A stretch of 21,647 bases of DNA, from the NCBI GenBank assembly GCA_002730485.1, contig PCAH01000114.1, positions 1 to 21,647 on the forward strand, in the 5' to 3' direction. A program made the position numbers and the translations under genes. Of the stretch, positions 6,901 through 13,683 are shown piece after piece; position 1 is the stretch's first letter; every line of letters starts with the position of its first letter. A model generated the notes under the pieces. The model was not told where the DNA came from. It made no database searches and was given only the letters and a program-made list of their open reading frames with translations. The DNA comes from Dehalococcoidia bacterium (GTDB lineage Bacteria > Chloroflexota > Dehalococcoidia > UBA3495).

Positions 6901-8250
6901 TCAGCTTTGGTAGGGTTCTTCGTCATCTTCTTCGTCCCAGAGATAGGGGTCTTCCCAGGGCTGCAGTCCTTCCTCTGGGTCTTGGGCAGGATGGAGTTTG
7001 GAGGCGACGTATTGGATGGACACTGCGGCAAAAACCAGGACGACCAACCCTCCCAGAAGCCAGCTGTTGAAGTATAAGAACGGTGAGGGGCTATTAGATT
7101 TTGGGCTAAATCCGTCTGGTGCTGCGGGAGCGCGTTCTCCGGATGACTCTCCGGCCCAACGGGCGTCAAGGCCGTCCACGTCGAATCCGTAAACGTCGAT
7201 CAGTGCTGCATCCATGGTGTTTCCAGTGCTCAATTTACCTAGAAATTGCTGGAAATTGGACTCGCCAAAATCGTTGATTAAAAAGGCCACGACGCTCAAC
7301 GACTTTTGGTAAAACGAGCCGATGCTATGGGGAGTGCCCGTCACTGTATTCATGGCCCTGAGCGGGTTGGTGCTTGAGTCGAGTCTCCCTCCGCTGAAGA
7401 CCTTTACCGACGGGTCCATGTAGCTGGCGAATCCCTCGTCCAGCCAGGAAGGTATCGGCTGTGTTCTATTGCCCATCGCCTGGTTCAACAGCAGATGAGT
7501 AGCTTCATGGACTATGAGACCGCGGTCCATGCCCAATCCCAAGAACAGTCTTCGGTTTGGGAAGGCAAACCCCTGAAATACCTGCTGTTCAGTGGTGGTG
7601 CGGCTCTGCTGCGGAAAAGCTTCCAGGGTATGTGACCGCCTGCTGTAGATCACGCCCTTGATCTCGGTGGTTTGATCAAGCTGCAATAGTAGTTGGAGCC
7701 GTTCTAGATCGGTCTCCAACTCTTTGACCACCGACTTGACCCTGAATTCGGATTGGTCGTAGTAATTTAGAGTCAGTGGGCCAACTTTCACCTCATTCCA
7801 TTCAAACCGGGTATCTTCGTATACGACAATCGAGTTGTCGGTGCGGAGCACGTTGCCCTGAGAATCGTAGATCTCGTAGTAATACTCGACCTCGGAGCCG
7901 GGGGGTAGGTAGGTTGAGACCTCTCCTGTGAGGTTCAGGCTGGCGGTGACACGATTGGCTGGCACGAAACTCGGGTAGGCGTAAGCCCAGACATCACTGC
8001 CGACGGTGCGGTAGAAAAGGCGGACCTCTACGATGTTGTCGTCCCCCTGGGCCGTTACAGAAAGGTCCACGTATCCCGGGAACTCAACGGACTCGTCGGT
8101 TTCGACGACTTCGATGTCTCCCCCAGCGGCCGACAGGCTAGAGGTGGTCGAAAGCGTGACAAAGAACGCAACAATCAGCAGTAAGACCAGCAATGTGGTT
8201 CTTCGGATTGCTTTTTGGGCGTGGAGAGTCTGGAATATGGAGCTTGGCAA
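6901..8250 (-). CDS. Membrane-anchored zinc metallopeptidase, MA-like (gluzincin) domain
   Basis: A 449-residue protein with a Sec signal-like hydrophobic segment (about 19-40, after KAIRR), a beta-rich extracellular part (45-150) with YYYEIYDSQGN resembling an Ig-like domain, then a peptidase-MA-like domain. Zinc ligands are readable: HEATH gives His248 and His252 with catalytic Glu249, and DEGFASY gives the third ligand Glu272, 20 residues later, the gluzincin arrangement. A Pro/Ser linker leads to a C-terminal transmembrane helix (about 395-416) and a very acidic cytoplasmic tail (DEEDDEEP). The peptidase would thus face outside. Start is TTG at 8248-8250 with AGGT a few bases upstream; no ATG exists near the signal peptide. 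The DinB-like gene follows after 11 nt. Substrate unknown; the sequence does not say whether it acts on proteins or cell wall. Confidence 0.82.
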   Translation of the reverse strand: MPSSIFQTLHAQKAIRRTTLLVLLLIVAFFVTLSTTSSLSAAGGDIEVVETDESVEFPGYVDLSVTAQGDDNIVEVRLFYRTVGSDVWAYAYPSFVPANRVTASLNLTGEVSTYLPPGSEVEYYYEIYDSQGNVLRTDNSIVVYEDTRFEWNEVKVGPLTLNYYDQSEFRVKSVVKELETDLERLQLLLQLDQTTEIKGVIYSRRSHTLEAFPQQSRTTTEQQVFQGFAFPNRRLFLGLGMDRGLIVHEATHLLLNQAMGNRTQPIPSWLDEGFASYMDPSVKVFSGGRLDSSTNPLRAMNTVTGTPHSIGSFYQKSLSVVAFLINDFGESNFQQFLGKLSTGNTMDAALIDVYGFDVDGLDARWAGESSGERAPAAPDGFSPKSNSPSPFLYFNSWLLGGLVVLVFAAVSIQYVASKLHPAQDPEEGLQPWEDPYLWDEEDDEEPYQS

Positions 8251-8280
8251 ATCTACCTGTTAACTGGGAATACTTGTGAC

Positions 8281-8328
8281 AGACGTAATTCCACCGTATC
8301 TCGAACGGTCTTATTAAATTATACGTCT
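8281..8328 (-). promoter_or_regulatory. Putative promoter/operator region of the peptidase gene with nested inverted repeats
   Basis: On the minus strand a consensus TATAAT (8318-8323) lies about 70 bp upstream of the peptidase start. No good -35 is found at 16-18 nt. The -10 is embedded in an inverted repeat (AGACGT-AATT at 8281-8290 against AATT-ATACGTCT at 8317-8328), which encloses a smaller repeat CCGT/ACGG. It could be an operator or a leader hairpin. Confidence 0.35.
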
Positions 8329-8373
8329 GATTTTTGTTAATGGCTCTCGTAGAAAATCTAGTCGGTATGAGGT

Positions 8374-9480
8374 CTAGTCGGTTGCCTGCTCCATGTCCAG
8401 CAATGACTGCTTCCGGTCTAAACCCCAACTGTAACCGCCCAGCCCGCCGTCCTTGCGCAGAACCCGGTGGCAGGGTATGACCAATGCAACCGGATTGGCT
8501 CCGCAGGCCGTCCCCACTGCTCTGGAGGCGTTGCCTTTGCCCATTGTCTCAGCAACCTGTTGATAGGTTCGGGTCTCGCCATAAGGGATCGTCTTCAGGG
8601 CATGCCACACCTGCTGCTGAAAAGCGGTCGCTTGGATGTCTGTCGGCAAGTATAGTCCGGTCTTCTCCCCATCCAGATAGGACAATATCTCAGCCGTCCA
8701 GACTGCCAGATTCCTTCCGTCTTGCTGATGTGTGGCTGATGGGAATTCAGTTTGGAGGTTCTCTTTTAACGCAGCACCGGAGTTGCCCAGTTTTACCGAA
8801 CAAACCCCCTTGTCAGTGGCTGCCACCAATAATTGCCCCATGGGGCACTGAACCACGGTGTGGTAGATGTTCACGCCCTTTCCTCCTTTGCGATAGGTCC
8901 CAGGACTAATGCCCAGTTGTGCCTCTGAGGTTTCATACAGTCTGCTGGGCGAACTGAACCCCGCTTCGTAGAGCGCGGTTGCGATGTTTTGGCCGTCTTT
9001 GATCATGGCCTTGAACCGATCCATACGCCAGGCCGAAGCATACTGCCTCGGGGAGACTCCGGTGACTTCTTTGAAAACCCGCTGCAGATGGGAAGGACTG
9101 CTCCCAATCGCCTCTCCTAGCTCAGTCAGAGTTGGCACCGAGTCCGGTCTGTCTGACTGGTCTGGACGGTCTTGGATGTATTGGCAGACTTTGCGGACCA
9201 AACGAGCATTTGGGGATTCCTGGTCTGGGAGACAGCGTTTGCAGGCCCTGAAGCCGGCGCTTTCTGCTTCACCTGGCGCGCTAAAGAAGGCTACCCGCTG
9301 GGGTGATGACCGACGGCTAGGGCAGGTGGGCCGACAGTAGATGCCAGTAGAAGTCACTGCGTAAACGAAACGTCCGTCTGATTTGGAATCTCGGGTTAGG
9401 ACCGCTTGCCACATCTCTTCCGTGGTTTGTTCCCGAGTTTTCACTCGGAGGTCAGTGGTTTTTGTCGTTTCAGCAACCAT
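8374..9480 (-). CDS. ada: Bifunctional Ada: alkylation-response regulator and O6-methylguanine-DNA methyltransferase
   Basis: A 368-residue protein containing all three parts of Ada. Residues 20-90 form the N-terminal zinc/phosphotriester domain with YCRPTC (Cys49, Cys53) and ACKRC (Cys80, Cys83); one of these is the methyl acceptor that turns Ada into an activator. Residues about 95-195 are an AraC-type helix-turn-helix (SHLQRVFKEVTGVSPRQY). Residues 205-368 are the methyltransferase with the suicide cysteine Cys337 in PCHRV, preceded by GTACGANP. It should remove O6-alkylguanine and induce the adaptive response. The longer frame to TTG 9615 is rejected because it runs through the terminator of the upstream gene; ATG 9480 gives the normal Ada start. 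No clear Ada box was found. The stop region carries a 10-bp direct repeat (8357-8366, 8373-8382). Confidence 0.95.
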   Translation of the reverse strand: MVAETTKTTDLRVKTREQTTEEMWQAVLTRDSKSDGRFVYAVTSTGIYCRPTCPSRRSSPQRVAFFSAPGEAESAGFRACKRCLPDQESPNARLVRKVCQYIQDRPDQSDRPDSVPTLTELGEAIGSSPSHLQRVFKEVTGVSPRQYASAWRMDRFKAMIKDGQNIATALYEAGFSSPSRLYETSEAQLGISPGTYRKGGKGVNIYHTVVQCPMGQLLVAATDKGVCSVKLGNSGAALKENLQTEFPSATHQQDGRNLAVWTAEILSYLDGEKTGLYLPTDIQATAFQQQVWHALKTIPYGETRTYQQVAETMGKGNASRAVGTACGANPVALVIPCHRVLRKDGGLGGYSWGLDRKQSLLDMEQATD

Positions 9481-9589
9481 AGCTTCTCGTTGCCTCTGCA
9501 GTCTGACTGGAGTTTCTTCTACTCTGCCAGAATACCTCAATGACAAGAGCTGTTCTATCCAGTTCTTGCTTTCAAAATCTAGAAGCTCT

Positions 9590-9628
9590 AAAAACAAAAG
9601 AGAGCCGTGATTCAACGACCCTCTTTTG
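9590..9628 (-). terminator. Terminator behind the FG-GAP lipoprotein gene
   Basis: Read on the minus strand: AAAAGAG, an imperfect stem including CGT/ACG and a 6-nt loop, then CTCTTTT followed after one G by TTTTT. It lies 26 bp behind the stop of the lipoprotein gene and 110 bp before ada, separating the two transcripts and ruling out the upstream TTG start for ada. Confidence 0.7.
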
Positions 9629-9653
9629 CGTTTGGACTGGATTTGTTAAGGGC

Positions 9654-11237
9654 TTATTGAATCTGCGCTATGAACACGTGGGCCGCACCGGTGTCGGTAC
9701 CCTTCTGGAAATCGCCGGGTGCACCTGATACCAAGTAACTGTTGTTGAGGGCAACAGACGTGCCCAGTTTTTGCTCCAGAGCTGCTCTTGTAGCGGTGAG
9801 TTTGGCCTGCTCGGTCCAAGATGTTCCACTCCGCTTGTAGGCATAAACGGCTCCAGCGTCGGTTCCCTTGGCCAAATTGCCATAAGCCCCAGCGATCACT
9901 GTGTCGCCGTCCGCGGTGATGGACCAGCCAAAGTTGTTGGCTGTGGCAGCGTCGCTAGCGCTTAGTTTCGCCTGCTCCGTCCAGGCGGTTTCACTGCGTA
10001 GGAAAACGTAGGCCGCTCCCGTGTTTGCTCCCTTGGAGTTATGACCAGGAGATCCAACGGCCAGTGTCTCTCCGGATAGTGCCACAGACCGCCCAAAATT
10101 ATGCTCTGTTGCGGTATCGCTCCCGGTTAGGTTGGCCTGTTCTGTCCAAATCCCACCCGTGCGGATGAATACGTAGGCGGCGCCAGAGCTTACGCCCTTG
10201 GTCTCGTCGTTCAAGGCCCCTACCGCAGCGGTGTCATCCTCAATGTCTACCGACCAACCAAACATGCTGTTCACAGATAGGGAGTTGCCGGTTAGCTTGG
10301 CCTGCTGGGTCCAGGTCTGGTCTGTCCTGGTGAACACGTAGGCGGCACCAGAATCTGTGCCATTTGGCGTGTCTGACGGAGCGCCGACGATTATCGTGTC
10401 GCCATTGATGGCGACTGACCGCCCAAATTTGTTTCCAAGTCCGGCATCGCTGGCGGTGAGCTTGGCCTGCTGGGTCCAGACTCCGTCGCTGCGCACGAAT
10501 ACGTAGGCCGACCCTGAATCGGTGCCTGATGGTGTATCTCCAGGTGCGCCAAGGATCACGGTGTTGCCACTGATGTCCACCGCTCGTCCGAGCAGGTCTC
10601 CCGGTCCAGTGTCGGTGCCAATCAATTTGGCCTGTTGGCTCCAGGTGCTGCCGGTCCGGGTGAATACCACGGCGGCTCCAGAGTTGGTGCCCTTGTCGAA
10701 GTCGGCATGTACCGAGGCTACGACCGTGTCGGCATCTATGGCCACTTCGGTTCCAAACAGCTTGCCTGGGCCCGAGTCACTAGAGGTTAGCTTGGTGGAC
10801 GCCGACCCGGCAACAAACGCGTACACGGGCGTGGGTGTGGGCGTCGGTGTCGGCTCCGGCGTGGCGGTTGGTTCAGGTGTAGCGGTCGGCATTGGAGTGG
10901 CGGTAGGTGTTGGGACCGCAGTGGCTGTCGGCACCGGTGTCGCCGTCGCGGACGGTACTGCCGTTGGGGTTGGTCTGGGCGTTGGAATAGGCGTGAGCCT
11001 GGGAGTGGCCGTTGGCGTTGGCACACGCGTCGGCGCTAGGGTTGCCGTTGGCGCCGAAGTTGGGGTCGGCGCCAGAGTAGGTGGTACTGCAGTGGGGCTC
11101 GGAGCTGCAGTGGCAGTGGGAGTCGGCTCAGGAGTGATGGTAGGAGTCGGCTGTCCTTGAACACCGTCGTCCTCTCCGCAGGCCGCAAGAATCAGCAATC
11201 CTGCACTTAGGATGACCAGTGACATCAATCTTTTCAT
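9654..11237 (-). CDS. Surface lipoprotein with Pro/Thr stalk and seven FG-GAP repeats (predicted beta-propeller)
   Basis: A 527-residue protein. N-terminal MKRLMSLVILSAGLLILAAC is a lipoprotein signal with lipobox Cys20. Residues 29-138 are an extended stalk of P-T-P-T-A-T-P type. From 151 to the end are seven consecutive repeats, each 55 residues except a 47-residue last one. The unit has the pattern L-T-x-S-D..., FGxSVAI-x-GDT, VGAPGD...GT-x-SGAAYVF-x-R and W-T-x-QAKL, which is the FG-GAP_2 type. Seven units suggest a closed seven-bladed propeller; the last repeat lacks the W-T-x-QAKL strand while the segment before repeat 1 (AFVAGSASTKL) resembles it, so closure by the N-terminal strand is likely. 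No catalytic motif; binding or adhesion is an inference. ATG start with GAGGA about 7 nt upstream, and its own promoter and terminator make it a single-gene unit. Confidence 0.88.
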   Translation of the reverse strand: MKRLMSLVILSAGLLILAACGEDDGVQGQPTPTITPEPTPTATAAPSPTAVPPTLAPTPTSAPTATLAPTRVPTPTATPRLTPIPTPRPTPTAVPSATATPVPTATAVPTPTATPMPTATPEPTATPEPTPTPTPTPVYAFVAGSASTKLTSSDSGPGKLFGTEVAIDADTVVASVHADFDKGTNSGAAVVFTRTGSTWSQQAKLIGTDTGPGDLLGRAVDISGNTVILGAPGDTPSGTDSGSAYVFVRSDGVWTQQAKLTASDAGLGNKFGRSVAINGDTIIVGAPSDTPNGTDSGAAYVFTRTDQTWTQQAKLTGNSLSVNSMFGWSVDIEDDTAAVGALNDETKGVSSGAAYVFIRTGGIWTEQANLTGSDTATEHNFGRSVALSGETLAVGSPGHNSKGANTGAAYVFLRSETAWTEQAKLSASDAATANNFGWSITADGDTVIAGAYGNLAKGTDAGAVYAYKRSGTSWTEQAKLTATRAALEQKLGTSVALNNSYLVSGAPGDFQKGTDTGAAHVFIAQIQ

Positions 11238-11290
11238 AGCCGTTCCTCAATGGCAGTCACTGCAAAAATAATGCAAACCGCCTAGTAAGA

Positions 11291-11318
11291 ATTATAGATG
11301 CCTCAGATACTAGGTCAA
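11291..11318 (-). promoter_or_regulatory. Sigma70-like promoter of the FG-GAP lipoprotein gene
   Basis: Minus strand TTGACC (11313-11318), 16-nt spacer, perfect TATAAT (11291-11296), about 54 bp before the ATG. This is the best-matching promoter in the window. Confidence 0.75.
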
Positions 11319-11364
11319 GGAGAATTGGTCATTCTGTTGGCTGGAATCAGGCCCCGTTAGGAGC

Positions 11365-11380
11365 ATCTTTGAACAAAGAT
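11365..11380. repeat. Short perfect palindrome between divergent genes
   Basis: ATCTTTG-AA-CAAAGAT, two 7-bp arms around 2 nt, about 47 bp upstream of the lipoprotein -35 and 34 bp upstream of the imuB -35. Its symmetry would suit a dimeric regulator, but it could be chance in an AT-richer region. Confidence 0.4.
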
Positions 11381-11413
11381 TAATCAAAAGATGAAGATAG
11401 TGACTTGCGGTCG

Positions 11414-11443
11414 TTGTTATGTCGTACAAACGTTCTATATAAT
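11414..11443 (+). promoter_or_regulatory. Promoter of the imuB-dnaE2 cassette
   Basis: TTGTTA (11414-11419), an 18-nt spacer and perfect TATAAT (11438-11443), about 80 bp before the imuB start. The spacer is almost filled by a LexA-box-like palindrome, listed separately. Confidence 0.6.
11423..11436 (+). promoter_or_regulatory. Putative LexA (SOS) operator
   Basis: CGTACAAACGTTCT agrees with the Gram-positive-type SOS box CGAAC-RNRY-GTTYG at all but two positions (T for A at position 3, T for G at the end). It lies exactly between the -35 and -10 of the promoter that drives the mutagenic polymerase genes, where a repressor would block transcription. The consensus is known from Bacillus and Actinobacteria; its use in this lineage is inferred. 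Confidence 0.55.
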
Positions 11444-11523
11444 CCGTCCCCACTAAGAAAACAGCCCGAAAATTAGCCTTAAAAAGAGGCTCGACAAGGC
11501 CTAATGACCAGGAAATCAGAGCC

Positions 11524-12723
11524 ATGACCGACCGTTCAATAGCCTGCATGTTAATCACCCATCTTCCGGTTAAAGCTGAGGTACGCCGCTATCCTCAACT
11601 GCGGGGAAAACCCGTGATCATCACCGAGAGTTACGGCTCCAAGGATCTGGTGCTGGATAGCTCGGCGGAGGCACATGGTGTTCGTTCCGGGATGCCCCTT
11701 GCGGAGGCTATGTCTCGGTGCAAAGAAGCTTCATTGATCCAGGCCGACGCTCCCTACTACAACAACACCTTTGACAAGCTGATCAGAGCTTTGGAACTGC
11801 GCAGCCCAGTGGTGGAAAAAGACGGTCTTGGCTGTGCCTATGTGGGGCTGGAAGGCTTGGACCTGATGTACGGAGGAGAAGCCCGGGTTATCGCATCGCT
11901 GTTGCAAACTGCGCCCACAGAGTTCAATCCCAGGGTTGGTGTGGCAGGCGGAAAATTTCCGGCCTACGTCGCTGCCGTGACCACCAAGGGAGGCAGGGCC
12001 ACCAGAGTGCCCAAAGACGCGGCAGGTATAGCAGCTTTTTTGAAAGGACTGTCCATTGGTCTCTTGCCCATGTCATGGGCCAACAAGTCTCGATTGCACC
12101 GATTTGGCATCCACACGTTGGACCAACTCTCTGCACTGCCAGAGAGTGCGGTGCAGGCTCAGCTTGGCGCTGCGGGGCGGCGCGCCTGGCTGCTGGCTTG
12201 CGGAGTGGATGACAGTCCATTGACACCTCACCAGGCGCAGCAGGTCGTGGAAGAGTCGTTGACTTTCCCATCCCCAACCATCACCTGGAGTCCCATTCTG
12301 ATGGCCCTCAGCACCCTGCTGGGTCGGGCCTTTGCCAGGCCGGAGATCGGCGGTCGTTACATCCGGACCGCCACCATTGAAAGTCACGTGTACCGGCTAC
12401 CGCCCTGGGTGAAACGGTTTGGATTCAAAGAGGCGATGGGCAGCAGAGACCGGACCATGTCCGCCCTCAAAAGTCGGTTGGACAGTGTGACTCTGCCAGG
12501 TCCCCTGGAAGACATGAAACTGACACTGGCCGGGTTCACCGGCGAATCCGGAATCCAGGCCAACTTGTTTTCGGATGTCCGCAAGCAAGAGCAGTTGAAG
12601 GAAATGATGCGCCAGTTGGAATCGCTCCTAGGTGGGAAACCTCCCATCTATCAGATGAAGGAGGTGGAGCCGTGGTCGCGCATACCAGAAAGACGCCAGG
12701 CGCTGGTTCCCTTCAATCCGTAA
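11524..12723 (+). CDS. imuB: ImuB-like, catalytically degenerate Y-family DNA polymerase
   Basis: A 399-residue Y-family protein: N-terminal palm/finger features (KPVIIT, AHGVRSGMPLAEA), thumb-like HhH region (LHRFGIHTLDQLSALPE, 191-207), little-finger part and the family C-terminus WSRIPERRQALVPFNP. Aligned by eye with Dpo4, the metal-binding acids are absent: Asp7 becomes Ile11 (CMLITHLP), and the SIDEAYLD motif reads YVGLEGLD, replacing Asp105/Glu106 by Gly108/Leu109. That is the signature of ImuB-type adaptors, which do not polymerise but tether DnaE2/ImuC to the beta clamp. QANLF (345-349) resembles the clamp-binding motif. The first gene of the cassette, it lies behind an SOS-like promoter; its 3' end overlaps the DUF6504 gene by 52 nt. 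No imuA (RecA-like) gene is present. Start ATG 11524 lacks an obvious ribosome site. Confidence 0.85.
   Translation: MTDRSIACMLITHLPVKAEVRRYPQLRGKPVIITESYGSKDLVLDSSAEAHGVRSGMPLAEAMSRCKEASLIQADAPYYNNTFDKLIRALELRSPVVEKDGLGCAYVGLEGLDLMYGGEARVIASLLQTAPTEFNPRVGVAGGKFPAYVAAVTTKGGRATRVPKDAAGIAAFLKGLSIGLLPMSWANKSRLHRFGIHTLDQLSALPESAVQAQLGAAGRRAWLLACGVDDSPLTPHQAQQVVEESLTFPSPTITWSPILMALSTLLGRAFARPEIGGRYIRTATIESHVYRLPPWVKRFGFKEAMGSRDRTMSALKSRLDSVTLPGPLEDMKLTLAGFTGESGIQANLFSDVRKQEQLKEMMRQLESLLGGKPPIYQMKEVEPWSRIPERRQALVPFNP
12658..12664 (+). promoter_or_regulatory. Ribosome binding site inside imuB for the overlapping DUF6504 gene
   Basis: AAGGAGG, 7 nt before GTG 12672, lies within the imuB coding sequence. 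It is one of the strongest Shine-Dalgarno sequences in the window and fixes a start that overlaps imuB by 52 nt. Confidence 0.8.
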
Positions 12724-13130
12724 AACCTGGGGCCGTAAAACCAGAGTCTAAGAAACCTAAGCCGATTGCGCCTGGGGCTGTACACCAGGGTGCCCAGAGC
12801 GTGCAGTTCCGCTCGCTGAACCTACCGGTGCCCATAGACGTCGTCGAGAACAATTCAGAGCGACCGATCTCCGTGACCCTGCCGCCCGCCAGCTCAGAGC
12901 GTCCAATCCGCCATCGCCGCCCGTCGCAAGAAAGCCAGACCCTGACATCAACCAGCCTGGCCGTAGTTGCGATCAATGACCTATGGCAAGTGGACGACGA
13001 ATGGTGGCGAGAGCGCCCCATCTCCCGCCGCTACTACCAAATAACCACTCAAAATGACCGCCGAGTGACCATCTTCAAAGACCAGTTCAACGCCCAATGG
13101 TACTGGCAGAAGGGAGGGAGAGGAGCTTGA
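12672..13130 (+). CDS. DUF6504 family protein of the translesion cassette
   Basis: A 152-residue protein. The first 45 residues are Lys/Pro-rich and probably disordered. A segment LNLPVPIDVVENNSERPISV (49-68) and the conserved block WQVDDEWWRERPISRRYYQ (105-123) followed by RRVTIFKD and QWYWQ match, from memory, the DUF6504 type of small protein commonly encoded between Y-family (ImuB-like) and DnaE2 genes. Biochemical function is not known; position suggests an accessory role in the mutasome. The GTG start at 12672 has a very strong ribosome site inside imuB. Its stop TGA overlaps the preferred TTG start of the DUF559 gene (TTGA), so three genes are translationally linked. Confidence 0.78.
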   Translation: MVAHTRKTPGAGSLQSVKPGAVKPESKKPKPIAPGAVHQGAQSVQFRSLNLPVPIDVVENNSERPISVTLPPASSERPIRHRRPSQESQTLTSTSLAVVAINDLWQVDDEWWRERPISRRYYQITTQNDRRVTIFKDQFNAQWYWQKGGRGA

Positions 13131-13489
13131 GATTCATTGAATATAAAAGCGTATTGAAGCCGATTAGCCGGACGTTGCGCGTGGAAATGACTGAATATGA
13201 ACGGCTACTTTGGTCTCGGTTGCGTAGAAAGCAACTCAATGGCGTGCAGTTCTACCGTCAGAAGCCGATAGGGAGCTACATCGTAGATTTTTACGCCCCG
13301 GCAGTTAGGTTGGTGGTGGAAGTGGACGGGACACAGCATCAAGGCCAGATTCATGCCCAGAATGACGCTCACAGAGATGAATCACTAAAGAGCCAAGGAC
13401 TGAGAGTGCTTCGGTTCACCAACCAGCAGGTGCGGCAAGAATTGGATTCAGTGGTCGGTGTTGTGGTTGAGGCGCTGAAATCCCCCTAG
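13127..13489 (+). CDS. DUF559 domain protein (predicted PD-(D/E)XK endonuclease-like)
   Basis: A protein of 120 residues in the DUF559/Vsr-like group of the PD-(D/E)XK fold. Typical landmarks are the N-terminal RTLRVEMTEYERLLWSRLR, QFYRQKPIGSYIVDFYAP and LVVEVDGTQHQ; acidic residues in IVDF and VEVDG plus the QH correspond to the putative active site. The C-terminal RVLRFTNQQV is also usual. The role is unknown; these proteins look like small repair- or mobile-element-associated nucleases. TTG 13127 is chosen because GGAGG lies 9 nt before it and it overlaps the preceding stop; ATG 13097 would give 130 residues but has no ribosome site. The last codons (K-S-P-stop) are formed by the terminal repeat of the adjacent inverted-repeat element, suggesting an altered 3' end or a shared history with that element. 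Confidence 0.8.
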   Translation: MRFIEYKSVLKPISRTLRVEMTEYERLLWSRLRRKQLNGVQFYRQKPIGSYIVDFYAPAVRLVVEVDGTQHQGQIHAQNDAHRDESLKSQGLRVLRFTNQQVRQELDSVVGVVVEALKSP

Positions 13490-13636
13490 CCCCCTTTATG
13501 AAAGGGGGGGACCTGTGTCATTTATCCGATAGATTCTGTCGACGATAAATAGATATCTCCATTTTTGAGAGAGTGAAGAAAACAAAACTCCTAACAACAC
13601 ATCACCCCCCTTTCGTAAAGGGGGCAGGGGGGATTT
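13478..13636. repeat. MITE-like element with 32-bp terminal inverted repeats
   Basis: The left arm begins AAATCCCCCTAGCCCCC and continues through CTTTATGAAAG to a G run; the right arm ends AAAGGGGGCAGGGGGGATTT. Reverse-complemented, the arms differ at only about three positions over 32 bp. Each arm is itself a hairpin (CCCCCTTT...AAAGGGGG). The interior of about 95 bp is AT-rich and codes for nothing visible. It fills most of the 194-bp gap between the DUF559 gene and dnaE2. No clear target-site duplication is seen. Similar C/G-rich palindromic repeats occur dispersed in many genomes (recalled, not searched). Confidence 0.75.
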
Positions 13637-13683
13637 CCCCTCTCGCACCAGGCCAGCTAACGGCTGACCGCTAATAACCCACC

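Noticed and set aside
9481..9615. N-terminal extension of Ada from TTG 9615
   Set aside because: The added residues are encoded by a terminator hairpin and spacer, and Ada proteins normally begin near ATG 9480.
10522..11160. Plus-strand frame with V-G-V-G repeats
   Set aside because: This is the complement of the Pro/Thr stalk of the lipoprotein gene; low-complexity artefact.
13478..13636. CRISPR-like repeat array
   Set aside because: Only two inverted arms, no regular direct repeats or spacers and no cas genes.
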